Origin: Alteromonas_F sp964429915
Lineage (GTDB): Bacteria > Pseudomonadota > Gammaproteobacteria > Enterobacterales > Alteromonadaceae
Direction of reading: 5' to 3'
NCBI GenBank assembly: GCA_964429915.1
Contig: CAYSDZ010000005.1
Location: forward strand, 1-64,000
DNA length: 64,000 nucleotides
Numbering within the stretch: position 1 is the first letter of the stretch; the number at the start of each line of letters is the position of its first letter. This document shows, one piece after another, positions 1-8,775 of this stretch. A program made the translations under genes and the position numbers. A model generated the notes under the pieces. That model ran no database searches and had not been told where the DNA came from. It saw only the letters and a list, made by a program, of their open reading frames with translations.

Positions 1-75
1 GTGAGTGGCGCAGCTTGGTAGCGCACTTGGTTTGGGTCCAAGGGGTCGTAGGTTCAAATCCTATCTCACCGACCA
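1..75 (+). tRNA. tRNA-Pro(TGG), missing first two bases
   Basis: The anticodon loop TTTGGGT between stems CTTGG and CCAAG gives anticodon TGG. The T arm (GTTCAAATC) and the 3' end CTCACCG-A-CCA are present, and the acceptor strand CTCACCG needs CGGTGAG at the 5' end, so the first two bases (CG) lie before the window. CCA is encoded. Confidence 0.95.
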
Positions 76-138
76 TTGCTTTACAGATTCACTATGTCGC
101 TTTTTTCTAATTATCATCACTGCTTTTTATACATGTAA

Positions 139-167
139 TAGACTTCCTGAAAGACTACCGCTATAAT
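139..167 (+). promoter_or_regulatory. Sigma-70 type promoter of tig
   Basis: TAGACT (139-144) and TATAAT (162-167) are separated by 17 bases. The -10 is a perfect consensus and the -35 matches four of six. The site is about 110 bases before the tig start and would let tig be transcribed separately from the tRNA. Confidence 0.65.
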
Positions 168-279
168 GCTGCGTCATTTTTTAACCCTATGGGCCAAACT
201 GCAATTTTGCAACGCGTTTTCGGCCTGTTTAACACAAATAGAATGTGTGGAAAAAGCACACAGGTATTGAGGTAGAAGC

Positions 280-1587
280 ATGCAAGTTTCAGTTGAGACG
301 ACTCAAGGTTTAGAACGCCGTCTTACCATTACTGTTCCGGCAGAATCTGTAGATACTGCGGTAAAATCACGCTTACAGCAGTTAGCAAAAACACAGCGAA
401 TTAATGGTTTTCGTCCTGGTAAAGTGCCTGTAAGCGTTATTAGAAAACGCTTTGGACAAGCAGTACGCCAAGAGGTTGCTGGCGACGTTATGCAGCGAAA
501 TTTTTATCAGGCGATCGTGCAGGAAAAAATAAACCCTGCTGGCATGCCTTCGTTTGAATTAACCAAAGACGAAGACGGCAAAGATTTGGAGTTTGTTGCC
601 AAGTTTGAGGTGTATCCTGAGATTGAAGTGAACCCTGTTGAAGAACTCGAAGTTGAAAAGCTTGAAGTGGAAATACAGGAATCCGACATGGATAAGATGA
701 TGGAAACACTGCAAAAGCAGCACGCCACATGGAAAGAAGTACGCCGCAAAGCCAAGAAAGACGACCGAGTCATCATTGATTTCGTCGGTACAATAGACGG
801 CGAAGAATTTGACGGTGGTAAAGCAGAAGACTTTACTTTGGAACTCGGTAAAAATCGCATGATCCCCGGCTTCGAAGAACCGTTGGTAGGCGCTAAAAAA
901 GGCGAAGAAGTAACCGTAGATGTGACATTCCCTGAAGACTATCACGCAGAAGCGCTTAAGGGTAAAGCTGCACAATTTGCGGTGAGTGTTAAGAAAGTTG
1001 AAGGTCAATCGTTACCTAAAGTTGATGAAGAATTTGCTAAGCTTTTCGGTGTAGAAGAGGGCGGTGTTGATGCGCTTAAGGAAGAAGTGCAAAAAAACAT
1101 GCAGCGTGAGTTAGATCAAACCGTAAAAGCAGAAAATAAGGAAAAGGTGATTACTGCTTTACTAGAAGCCAATGAGGTTACTGTTCCTCAAGCGTTGATT
1201 GACCAAGAAATTGAAACGCTTAAAGAGCAGGCAAAGCAGCGCTTTGAGCAGCAACAGCCGGGTAATAAAAACATACCAGATTTACCATCTGAACTTTTTG
1301 CAGATAACGCAAAGCGTCGTGTTAGTATTGGTCTGTTATTAGGTGAAGTTATTAAGAAGAACGAGCTTAAAGCAGACGAAGCGAAAGTGATGGAGTTAAT
1401 CGAAACCTCTGCTTCTGCGTATGAAGATCCGCAAGAAGTGGTCGATTACTACAAAGGTAATGAAGAATTAATGCAGCAAATGCGCAACGTCGCTTTGGAA
1501 GATCAAGCGATGACTTGGGTATTAGACAAAGCTAAAACCACGGCCGTTGTTAAATCTTTTGACGAAGTGATGAACAAACAGGCTTAA
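280..1587 (+). CDS. tig: Trigger factor (ribosome-associated chaperone and prolyl isomerase)
   Basis: This cytosolic chaperone sits at the ribosome exit tunnel and holds new chains. The 435 aa length matches the family (E. coli 432). The N-terminal ribosome-binding domain has the signature GFRPGKVP (about residues 44-51), an FKBP-type isomerase domain follows (about 150-245, with GTIDGEEFDGG and MIPGFEEPLVG), and the rest is the helical substrate-binding arms. The ATG at 280 follows a GAGGT-type ribosome site. It heads the classic tig-clpP-clpX-lon order and ends at a strong terminator at 1631. Nothing unusual is seen in the protein. Confidence 0.98.
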   Translation: MQVSVETTQGLERRLTITVPAESVDTAVKSRLQQLAKTQRINGFRPGKVPVSVIRKRFGQAVRQEVAGDVMQRNFYQAIVQEKINPAGMPSFELTKDEDGKDLEFVAKFEVYPEIEVNPVEELEVEKLEVEIQESDMDKMMETLQKQHATWKEVRRKAKKDDRVIIDFVGTIDGEEFDGGKAEDFTLELGKNRMIPGFEEPLVGAKKGEEVTVDVTFPEDYHAEALKGKAAQFAVSVKKVEGQSLPKVDEEFAKLFGVEEGGVDALKEEVQKNMQRELDQTVKAENKEKVITALLEANEVTVPQALIDQEIETLKEQAKQRFEQQQPGNKNIPDLPSELFADNAKRRVSIGLLLGEVIKKNELKADEAKVMELIETSASAYEDPQEVVDYYKGNEELMQQMRNVALEDQAMTWVLDKAKTTAVVKSFDEVMNKQA

Positions 1588-1630
1588 AATTTATTGAGAA
1601 GTTTGACTTCTCCCTAAGCCTACTGCTTAA

Positions 1631-1655
1631 ATGCTCGGATACTCCGAGCATTTTT
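1631..1655 (+). terminator. Intrinsic terminator after tig
   Basis: ATGCTCGGA (1631-1639) and TCCGAGCAT (1643-1651) form a perfect 9-bp stem with a 3-base loop, followed by TTTT. It lies 43 bases after the tig stop and 30 bases before the chosen clpP start, so clpP expression needs readthrough or a promoter not recognised here. Confidence 0.85.
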
Positions 1656-1684
1656 GTATTTCAAGTAAGGTATTCAGGACACTT

Positions 1685-2314
1685 ATGACACAATCTCCAT
1701 CTGATATTCAAAACGCACTTGTTCCCATGGTTGTAGAGCAAACTTCTAAGGGAGAGCGTTCATATGATATCTACTCTAGACTATTAAAAGAGAACGTAAT
1801 TTTTTTGGTTGGGCAGGTCGAAGACCATATGGCGAACCTAATTGTTGCTCAAATGTTGTTCTTAGAGGCTGAAAACCCTGAAAAAGACATCTATCTTTAT
1901 ATTAATTCTCCTGGCGGTTCAGTTACCGCAGGCATGGCAATTTATGACACCATGAAGTTTATAAAGCCAGATATCGCTACGGTATGTGTGGGTCAGGCTG
2001 CGAGTATGGGCGCATTTTTATTATCAGGCGGAGCGAAAGGCAAGCGCTATTGTTTACCGAATGCGCGCGTGATGATTCACCAACCTTTAGGCGGTTTCCA
2101 AGGGCAAGCATCAGATTTTGAAATACACGCGAAAGAAATCTTGTCTATTAAAGAGAAGTTGAATCGTTTAATGGCTGAACATACTGGCCAAGATTACGAA
2201 AAAGTGGCAAACGATACTGACAGAGATAATTTTTTATCAGCAGCACAAGCCAAGGAATATGGATTGGTGGATCAGATCTTAACTAAGCGATCTGATACGG
2301 AACTTGGTAAGTAA
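1685..2314 (+). CDS. clpP: ATP-dependent Clp protease proteolytic subunit
   Basis: Serine protease that forms the double-heptamer barrel and degrades proteins fed by ClpX. From the ATG at 1685 the protein has 209 aa. The catalytic triad is visible as Ser107 (in GQAASMGA), His132 (in MIHQPLGG) and Asp181 (in DTDRDNF), with the same spacing as the E. coli triad. An earlier in-frame ATG at 1631 would start inside the tig terminator hairpin and is rejected; the chosen start has AGGA eight bases upstream and the usual N-terminus. The N-terminal propeptide is expected to be removed. clpX follows 44 bases later on the same strand, as in most gammaproteobacteria. Confidence 0.97.
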   Translation: MTQSPSDIQNALVPMVVEQTSKGERSYDIYSRLLKENVIFLVGQVEDHMANLIVAQMLFLEAENPEKDIYLYINSPGGSVTAGMAIYDTMKFIKPDIATVCVGQAASMGAFLLSGGAKGKRYCLPNARVMIHQPLGGFQGQASDFEIHAKEILSIKEKLNRLMAEHTGQDYEKVANDTDRDNFLSAAQAKEYGLVDQILTKRSDTELGK

Positions 2315-2358
2315 AAAATATCACGCTCCCAATGAGGGGAGTGAAAGAGGCATTTTTA

Positions 2359-3636
2359 ATGAGTGATAAGCACAATAGTGATGGTGACAACAAGTTACTA
2401 TATTGTTCGTTTTGTGGCAAAAGCCAACATGAAGTACGTAAATTAATTGCGGGACCTTCAGTTTTTATTTGTGATGAGTGCGTTGAACTATGCAACGACA
2501 TCATACGCGAAGAAATAAAAGAAATATCGCCAAAACAAAAACAGGATGAATTACCCCGTCCTCACGAAATTCACACCCACCTCGACGACTATGTTATCGG
2601 TCAAGAACACGCTAAAAAAGTACTTGCAGTAGCGGTTTACAATCATTACAAGCGGCTTCGTAGTGGCGATGTACATGATGGTGTTGAATTGGGTAAAAGT
2701 AACATCTTACTCATTGGTCCAACGGGGAGCGGAAAAACGCTTTTAGCTGAGACTCTGGCTCGATTGCTTGATGTGCCATTCACGATGGCGGATGCCACTA
2801 CCTTAACCGAAGCGGGTTATGTTGGAGAGGATGTTGAAAACATTATTCAGAAGCTCTTGCAAAAATGCGATTACGATGTGGAAAAAGCGCAGCGCGGCAT
2901 TGTGTATATCGATGAAATAGACAAAATATCACGCAAATCAGACAATCCTTCTATTACTCGCGATGTGTCAGGGGAGGGCGTTCAACAAGCCTTACTCAAG
3001 CTCATTGAAGGTACTATTGCTTCTGTTCCTCCGCAAGGTGGAAGGAAACACCCTCAACAAGAGTTTTTACAAGTTGATACCTCTAAAATATTATTTATTT
3101 GTGGTGGCGCGTTTGCCGGATTAGATAAAGTGATAGAGCAGCGAGCAAGCAACGGAAGTGGGATAGGGTTTGGTGCACAAGTTAAAGACACAGCGACGAA
3201 ACAGGCGGTAAGTGAACTGTTTAAGCAGGTGGAGCCAGAAGACTTAGTGAAGTACGGGCTGATCCCAGAATTCATTGGACGACTTCCTATTGTTACCTGT
3301 TTGGAAGAGTTGAATGAAGACGCCTTAATTCAAATTTTGAAAGAGCCTAAGAACGCGATTACTAAACAATACGCGGCCCTGTTTTCGTTAGACAATACTG
3401 AATTAGAGTTCAGGGACGATGCGCTAGCCGCTATCGCTCGCAAAGCCATGCAGCGCAAGACAGGCGCACGGGGTCTGCGGTCTATTGTTGAGGGTGTGTT
3501 ACTCGATACCATGTATAACCTACCTTCTATGGACGATGTGAGTAAAGTGGTGATAGACGAGACGGTGATTAAAGGGGAGTCCAAGCCTATCCTGATTTAC
3601 GACAATGCTGAAAAACGCGTTGCCTCCGAAAGTTAA
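2359..3636 (+). CDS. clpX: ClpX, unfoldase subunit of ClpXP
   Basis: Hexameric AAA+ unfoldase that recognises tagged proteins and threads them into ClpP. The protein has 425 aa (E. coli 424). It shows the N-terminal four-cysteine zinc domain (CSFCGK ... CDECVELC), Walker A GPTGSGKT (about 120-127), the pore loop GYVGED, Walker B IVYIDEIDKI, the IGF loop that docks on ClpP (in GSGIGFGA) and the sensor-2 motif GARGLRS. The ATG at 2359 is preceded by AAAGAGG at good spacing; an upstream ATG at 2332 lacks a ribosome site and would add nine residues unlike the family. It is followed by its own terminator. Confidence 0.98.
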   Translation: MSDKHNSDGDNKLLYCSFCGKSQHEVRKLIAGPSVFICDECVELCNDIIREEIKEISPKQKQDELPRPHEIHTHLDDYVIGQEHAKKVLAVAVYNHYKRLRSGDVHDGVELGKSNILLIGPTGSGKTLLAETLARLLDVPFTMADATTLTEAGYVGEDVENIIQKLLQKCDYDVEKAQRGIVYIDEIDKISRKSDNPSITRDVSGEGVQQALLKLIEGTIASVPPQGGRKHPQQEFLQVDTSKILFICGGAFAGLDKVIEQRASNGSGIGFGAQVKDTATKQAVSELFKQVEPEDLVKYGLIPEFIGRLPIVTCLEELNEDALIQILKEPKNAITKQYAALFSLDNTELEFRDDALAAIARKAMQRKTGARGLRSIVEGVLLDTMYNLPSMDDVSKVVIDETVIKGESKPILIYDNAEKRVASES

Positions 3637-3643
3637 AGTGATT

Positions 3644-3665
3644 AGGCCCAATTTGGGCCTTTTTT
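3644..3665 (+). terminator. Intrinsic terminator after clpX
   Basis: AGGCCCA (3644-3650), loop ATT, TGGGCCT (3654-3660), then TTTTT. It closes the clpPX unit eight bases after the clpX stop. Confidence 0.9.
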
Positions 3666-3666
3666 A

Positions 3667-3694
3667 TTGAACTTTTATCTGCAAGCCCCATATA
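3667..3694 (+). promoter_or_regulatory. Sigma-32 (heat-shock) promoter of lon
   Basis: The -10 element CCCCATATA (3686-3694) fits the heat-shock consensus CCCCATnTA at every fixed base, and TTGAAC (3667-3672) lies 13 bases upstream, the expected spacing for the CTTGAAA -35. Lon is a classical sigma-32 regulon member, so the assignment fits the gene. Confidence 0.8.
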
Positions 3695-3736
3695 CTCAAA
3701 GACAAGTTGATCAACAACACAAATTAGAGAATATTC

Positions 3737-6082
3737 ATGACGAAAGAGCGAGATATTCGCACTGAAATGCCTGTTTTGGCATTACGAGATGTAGTAGTGT
3801 ATCCGCACATGGTAATCCCCCTGTTTGTAGGGAGGGAAAAGTCGATTCACTGCCTTGAAGCTGCGATGGATGCAGACAAACAAATCTTCTTAGTCGCACA
3901 AAAAGATGCCAGCGTCGACGAACCTGAAGCAAAAGATGTATTTCAGGTGGGTACTATCGCCACGATTCTTCAGCTCCTCAAGTTACCTGACGGAACGGTT
4001 AAGGTATTGGTGGAAGGGAACGTTCGCGCGACCATCGACGATTTTTCTCAATCCGACCCCTTTTTCATGGCAGAAGTGGCTCAACTGTCTGACGAACCTT
4101 TGCCCGATGCCGAGCAGGAAATCTTGATACGTTCAGCCGTTTCTCAATTTGAGGGATACGTAAAGCTGAATAAGAAAATTCCGCCAGAGGTGCTGACTTC
4201 ATTAAATGGAATCGAAGACGCGGCACGTTTGGCCGACACGATGGCAGCGCACATGCCGCTAAAGCTTGCAGAAAAGCAAAAAGTGTTGGAAATGCAAGAT
4301 ATTAATCAGCGCTTGGAATATTTGATGGCGCTGATGGAAGGTGAAATCGATCTACTTCAAGTTGAAAAGAAAATTCGCACTCGCGTTAAAAAACAAATGG
4401 AGAAAAGTCAGCGAGAGTACTATTTGAATGAGCAGATGAAAGCGATTCAAAAAGAACTGGGCGAAATTGACGAAGCTCCCGACGAATTTGAAGCGTTATC
4501 CAAAAAAATTGCTGAGGCAAAAATGCCTAAAGAGGCAGAAGAAAAAGCGACGTCGGAGCTACAGAAGCTTAAAATGATGTCGCCTATGTCTGCCGAAGCT
4601 ACGGTAGTAAGAAGCTACATTGATTGGTTAACTAACGTTCCATGGACCAAACGAAGTACCGTTAAGAAAGATCTTCCCCGCGCAGAAAAGATACTTGATG
4701 CTGACCACTATGGTTTAGATAAAGTCAAAGAGCGTATATTAGAATATTTGGCTGTTCAGCAGAGAGTTAAAAAATTAAAAGGCCCGATATTGTGTTTGGT
4801 CGGTCCCCCTGGAGTGGGTAAAACCTCTTTAGGGCAATCTATCGCAAAAGCGACCGGTCGGAAATACGTAAGAATGGCATTAGGTGGGGTGAGAGATGAA
4901 GCTGAAATACGCGGCCATCGACGAACCTACATCGGTTCATTACCGGGTAAGTTAGTACAGAAAATGGCTAAAGTGGGAGTAAAAAACCCGTTATTTTTAC
5001 TCGACGAAATAGATAAAATGTCATCTGACATGCGCGGCGACCCTGCTTCAGCGCTTTTAGAAGTCTTGGATCCAGAGCAAAACAATAGTTTCAGCGATCA
5101 TTATTTAGAAGTTGATTATGACTTGTCTGATGTCATGTTTGTGGCAACATCGAACAGCATGAATATTCCGGGTCCGCTTCTTGATAGAATGGAGGTGATT
5201 CGCCTGTCTGGATACACAGAAGATGAAAAGCTTAACATCGCCAAACAGCACCTGCTAAATAAACAAATCGAGCGCAATGGCCTTAAAACCACTGAATTAG
5301 ACATTACTGATTCAGCAATCATTGGCATGATTCGTTACTATACGCGCGAAGCGGGTGTAAGAAGTTTGGAAAGGGAAATTTCTAAAGTCTGCAGAAAAGC
5401 CGTAAAGTCAATTTTGCTAGATAAGAGTAATAAAAAAGTTACGGTTGATGGCAATAACTTAAAAGACTACTTGGGTGTGCAGCGCTTTGACTATGGCAAA
5501 GCAGATAAGAACAATCAAATAGGTCAAGTAACTGGCTTGGCGTATACTCAAGTCGGTGGCGATTTGTTGACGATAGAAACGACCTCTGTACCGGGTAAAG
5601 GAAAAACCACGTTTACTGGGTCCTTGGGTGACGTCATGCAAGAGTCTATACAAACGGCGATGACAGTGGTGAGAAGCCGCGCTGAAAAGCTACGTATTAA
5701 TGAAGATTTTTACGAAAAACGAGACATACATGTCCATGTTCCCGAAGGAGCAACACCAAAGGATGGTCCCAGCGCAGGTATTGCGATGTGTACAGCGCTT
5801 GTATCTTCATTAACCGGAAACCCAGTGAAATGTGAAGTGGCGATGACGGGCGAAATTACCCTTAGGGGAGAAGTTCTTGCCATTGGTGGCTTGAAGGAAA
5901 AATTGCTTGCTGCCCACCGAGGGGGAACTAAATTGGTTGTCATACCCAAAGATAATGAGCGTGATTTGGAAGAAATTCCTGACAACATCAAGCAAGATTT
6001 AGATATTCACCCAGTGCAATGGATTGATCAAGTGTTAGATTTAGCCTTGGCGAACCCTGTTGACGCGTGGCAACCTGCATAA
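3737..6082 (+). CDS. lon: ATP-dependent protease Lon
   Basis: Homohexameric AAA+ serine protease that degrades misfolded and regulatory proteins. It has 781 aa (E. coli 784). An N-terminal substrate-binding LON domain (about 10-200) is followed by a coiled coil, Walker A GPPGVGKT at 356, Walker B LFLLDEIDKM and the C-terminal protease domain with the Ser-Lys dyad: Ser679 in PKDGPSAGIAM and Lys722 in GGLKEKLLA, numbered as in the E. coli enzyme. The ATG at 3737 has GAGA upstream. It is transcribed alone from the heat-shock promoter at 3667-3694 and is followed by hupB, the common gammaproteobacterial order. Confidence 0.98.
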   Translation: MTKERDIRTEMPVLALRDVVVYPHMVIPLFVGREKSIHCLEAAMDADKQIFLVAQKDASVDEPEAKDVFQVGTIATILQLLKLPDGTVKVLVEGNVRATIDDFSQSDPFFMAEVAQLSDEPLPDAEQEILIRSAVSQFEGYVKLNKKIPPEVLTSLNGIEDAARLADTMAAHMPLKLAEKQKVLEMQDINQRLEYLMALMEGEIDLLQVEKKIRTRVKKQMEKSQREYYLNEQMKAIQKELGEIDEAPDEFEALSKKIAEAKMPKEAEEKATSELQKLKMMSPMSAEATVVRSYIDWLTNVPWTKRSTVKKDLPRAEKILDADHYGLDKVKERILEYLAVQQRVKKLKGPILCLVGPPGVGKTSLGQSIAKATGRKYVRMALGGVRDEAEIRGHRRTYIGSLPGKLVQKMAKVGVKNPLFLLDEIDKMSSDMRGDPASALLEVLDPEQNNSFSDHYLEVDYDLSDVMFVATSNSMNIPGPLLDRMEVIRLSGYTEDEKLNIAKQHLLNKQIERNGLKTTELDITDSAIIGMIRYYTREAGVRSLEREISKVCRKAVKSILLDKSNKKVTVDGNNLKDYLGVQRFDYGKADKNNQIGQVTGLAYTQVGGDLLTIETTSVPGKGKTTFTGSLGDVMQESIQTAMTVVRSRAEKLRINEDFYEKRDIHVHVPEGATPKDGPSAGIAMCTALVSSLTGNPVKCEVAMTGEITLRGEVLAIGGLKEKLLAAHRGGTKLVVIPKDNERDLEEIPDNIKQDLDIHPVQWIDQVLDLALANPVDAWQPA

Positions 6083-6259
6083 TTATTTAAAAATAATGAG
6101 CAAAATTAGAACATTAAGGTAAAAAAATTAAATTTATTGAACTTTAGTGCTTTCAATAGACGAAAGTTGTGATACCTTTTACATAGACTTGCTGAAAGCC
6201 TTGTCACCAAAGGGATGAAAGCAGTTGAAATTAAAAGTTAAATAAATGTAACAGATAGC

Positions 6260-6288
6260 TTGATGTTTAAAAACAAGCTTGTTATAAA
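6260..6288 (+). promoter_or_regulatory. Sigma-70 promoter of hupB with palindrome in the spacer
   Basis: TTGATG (6260-6265) and TATAAA (6283-6288) are 17 bases apart. The spacer ends in the perfect 12-bp palindrome AACAAGCTTGTT (6272-6283), which would place a dimeric regulator over the promoter. The hupB start is 61 bases downstream of the -10. Confidence 0.6.
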
Positions 6289-6349
6289 GTCAGTATTGTC
6301 ATTCTCAGGGTGACGTGGCAAATAATAACAATCGAAGGGGATTATAAAA

Positions 6350-6622
6350 GTGAATAAGTCAGAACTTGTTGATAGCATTGCTGCAAGCGCAGATATTTCT
6401 AAAGCGGCTGCCGGGCGTGCTCTTGACGCATTTACTGAGTCAGTGACGGAAGCGCTTAAAGCAGGTGATCAAGTTGCTTTAGTCGGTTTCGGAACATTTC
6501 AAGTTCGTGAACGAGCGGCAAGAAGCGGTCGTAACCCACAAACTGGTGAGACTATTCAAATTTCTGCTGCAAAAGTACCCTCTTTTAAAGCAGGTAAAGC
6601 ACTTAAAGACGCATGTAACTAA
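6350..6622 (+). CDS. hupB: DNA-binding protein HU-beta
   Basis: Small nucleoid protein that bends and compacts DNA as a dimer. The 90 aa length is exact for HU. The signature GFGTFQVRERAARSGRNPQTGE spans the DNA-binding arm, with the intercalating proline in RNPQTG and the dimerisation helices before it. The start is GTG at 6350, supported by GAAGGGG about nine bases upstream; no ATG fits. It lies between lon and ppiD as in E. coli and ends at a strong terminator. Confidence 0.97.
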   Translation: MNKSELVDSIAASADISKAAAGRALDAFTESVTEALKAGDQVALVGFGTFQVRERAARSGRNPQTGETIQISAAKVPSFKAGKALKDACN

Positions 6623-6643
6623 GCCAAACGTTTTCTTTAGAAA

Positions 6644-6669
6644 AAGGCGATGTTTTCATCGCCTTTTTT
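6644..6669 (+). terminator. Intrinsic terminator after hupB
   Basis: AAGGCGATG (6644-6652), loop TTTT, CATCGCCTT (6657-6665) followed by more T. Perfect 9-bp stem just after hupB. Confidence 0.9.
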
Positions 6670-6789
6670 ATTGCCCCTGACTCGCCATAATGCCAAAGAA
6701 TGCGTTATAATCGCGCGCTAAATTCAGGCTTGGGCAGTTTTGTTTAACGCGACCTGGGTAAACGTTCAGTACGGAGTATGTAAACGATC

Positions 6790-8694
6790 ATGTTAGAGCG
6801 GATCAGAGAAGGGGCCCAAGGTCCATGGGCAATGGTAATTATTGCAATCATTGTCTTAAGTTTTGTATTGGCAGGGGTGGGTAGTTATTTAACCAGTCCG
6901 CCATCTAATGCTGCTGCTAAGGTAAATGGTGAAGAAATTTCGCAAAGCGAAGTTGAGCGAGCATATCAAAACCAACGGCAACAAATGGAAGCACAATTTG
7001 GCGAAGGTATCTCACAATTATTTGCGGATCCGTCTTATTTAGCTCAATTTCGTCAGCAAGTACTGCAAAGACTAATCAATGATGTATTGATGAAGCAAAA
7101 AGCAGAGGATATGGGACTACGAGTGAGTGATGAACAAGTTAAGGAAGCCATCGTATCTTTTCCACAATTTCAAGTGGGCGGCCAATTTAGCAACGAGCGA
7201 TACCTAGCGGCAATTCGTCAATCTGGGTTTCAAGCGTCAGATTTTCGAGATTACATTCGCAGAGAAATGACACGCGATCAGCTTTCCCGTTCGTTGGGCG
7301 GGAGTGGCTTTGCGCTGCCAGATGCGGCACGAAAATTGGCTAAGTTGGAGCAGCAGACTCGTGATGCAAACGTGCTGAATATTGATTCAGCGTCATTTAA
7401 TGACGAAATAGACATTAGCGAAGACGACATTCAACTGTATTACGACGCTAATTTGCCCGATTTTGATACGGAAGAAAAAGTAGGACTGGCTTACGTTGAG
7501 CTAAAAGTGTCTGACTTGATAGATAACATCAATATAACGAATGAGCAAGTTGAGCAATATTATCAAGACAATTTGCTAGCGTTTCAAACGCAGGAAACCC
7601 GACGTGTTTCTCACATTCTTGTTGAATTTGGGGAAGACAAAGACGCTGCAAAGGCAAAAATAGACGCATTGAAACAGCAAATTGCAGACGGTGAAGCGTT
7701 TGCGACCATCGCGACTAATGAATCTGATGATACCTTTAGCGCTGAAAGCGGTGGCGATCTTGGTGAAATTGGCGATGGCGTAATGGGAGAAGTGTTCGAA
7801 AATGCAGCTTTTTCTCTCGAATCTGAAGGGGCAGTGTCAGATGTTATTGAAACAGAGTTTGGCTACCATCTTATAAAAGTAACAGAGATTTCTCCTTTAC
7901 AAACACAAGCGCTGGATGAAGTTCGAGATGAAATAGCAAGCAATTTGCAACGCGATGCTGCACTAGATGAGTTTTATACTTTGCAATCGAACATGGCGGA
8001 GCTCGCCTTTGAAATATCTGACTCTCTCGAAGATGTTGCTGGCGAATTGGGAACAACAGTAAAAACGACTGGATTATTATCTCAGTCTTTTGCGCCTAGC
8101 CCGTTTGACCGTGCTGATATACTTAATATCGCTTTTTCTCCAGAACTGGTTGAAGAAAGAGTGAATAGTGAAATTATAGAAGTCAGTGATGAGCATGTCA
8201 TGGTTATCCGTGTCGCCGAACACGAGCCTCAACGAACACAGACACTGGAAGAAGTGAAAAGTCAAATTACCACAATATTGTCCAATGAAAACGCACAACA
8301 AGCAGCCTACAATTGGGCAGAGCAGTTTGTAGCAAGCTATCAGTCTGACAAAACGGCAGCGCAAAATTTATTGGTTGAAAAAGGACTCAGTTGGGATAAC
8401 AGGTTGGCGGTATCACGAAGCTCTTCCGAGCTATCACCTGCGCTAACAGACGCCTTATTTGCGTTAAGCAATGCGTCACCGGAGGACGCAGTGGAAATTG
8501 TTGAATTAGGTTCAGGTCGAGTTGCTGTTATCGAACTACTGGAAGTCAATGAAATTGAAAATGTTTCGGAGGAAACCGTTACACAGTTTCGCCAGCGTTT
8601 AGCCTCTAGTAGCACCAACGCTGAAATGGAGGCCTTCGTTGAAGCGTTGAGGGCAAATGCAAATGTCGAAATCTTTCAGACCGCGACTAATTAA
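6790..8694 (+). CDS. ppiD: Periplasmic folding factor PpiD (parvulin-type prolyl isomerase)
   Basis: Inner-membrane chaperone facing the periplasm that assists secreted proteins leaving the Sec channel. The 634 aa protein (E. coli 623) has one N-terminal membrane segment (about 15-35, VIIAIIVLSFVLAGVG), a SurA-like N-domain, and a parvulin isomerase domain at about 270-360 (VSHILVEF ... GGDLGEIGDG ... FGYHLIKV). The ATG at 6790 gives the family N-terminus MLERIREGAQGPWA. A TATAAT lies at 6706-6711 but no convincing -35 is seen. The gene ends at a palindromic terminator shared with the convergent repressor gene. Confidence 0.96.
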   Translation: MLERIREGAQGPWAMVIIAIIVLSFVLAGVGSYLTSPPSNAAAKVNGEEISQSEVERAYQNQRQQMEAQFGEGISQLFADPSYLAQFRQQVLQRLINDVLMKQKAEDMGLRVSDEQVKEAIVSFPQFQVGGQFSNERYLAAIRQSGFQASDFRDYIRREMTRDQLSRSLGGSGFALPDAARKLAKLEQQTRDANVLNIDSASFNDEIDISEDDIQLYYDANLPDFDTEEKVGLAYVELKVSDLIDNINITNEQVEQYYQDNLLAFQTQETRRVSHILVEFGEDKDAAKAKIDALKQQIADGEAFATIATNESDDTFSAESGGDLGEIGDGVMGEVFENAAFSLESEGAVSDVIETEFGYHLIKVTEISPLQTQALDEVRDEIASNLQRDAALDEFYTLQSNMAELAFEISDSLEDVAGELGTTVKTTGLLSQSFAPSPFDRADILNIAFSPELVEERVNSEIIEVSDEHVMVIRVAEHEPQRTQTLEEVKSQITTILSNENAQQAAYNWAEQFVASYQSDKTAAQNLLVEKGLSWDNRLAVSRSSSELSPALTDALFALSNASPEDAVEIVELGSGRVAVIELLEVNEIENVSEETVTQFRQRLASSSTNAEMEAFVEALRANANVEIFQTATN

Positions 8695-8720
8695 TCATCA
8701 CTAAGATGAACAACCAAGAA

Positions 8721-8755
8721 AACAAAAAGGAGAACTAAAGTTCTCCTTTTTGTTG
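8721..8755. terminator. Bidirectional terminator between ppiD and the repressor gene
   Basis: AACAAAAAGGAGAAC (8721-8735) and its exact complement GTTCTCCTTTTTGTT (8741-8755 region) form a long perfect stem with a short loop. The stem holds an A-run on one side and a T-run on the other, so it can stop transcription from both convergent genes. Confidence 0.85.
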
Positions 8756-8775
8756 GATTCTTAATTAACTTTTAA

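Noticed and set aside
1631..1684. Earlier ATG for clpP at 1631
   Set aside because: It lies at the first base of the tig terminator hairpin and adds residues not found in ClpP.
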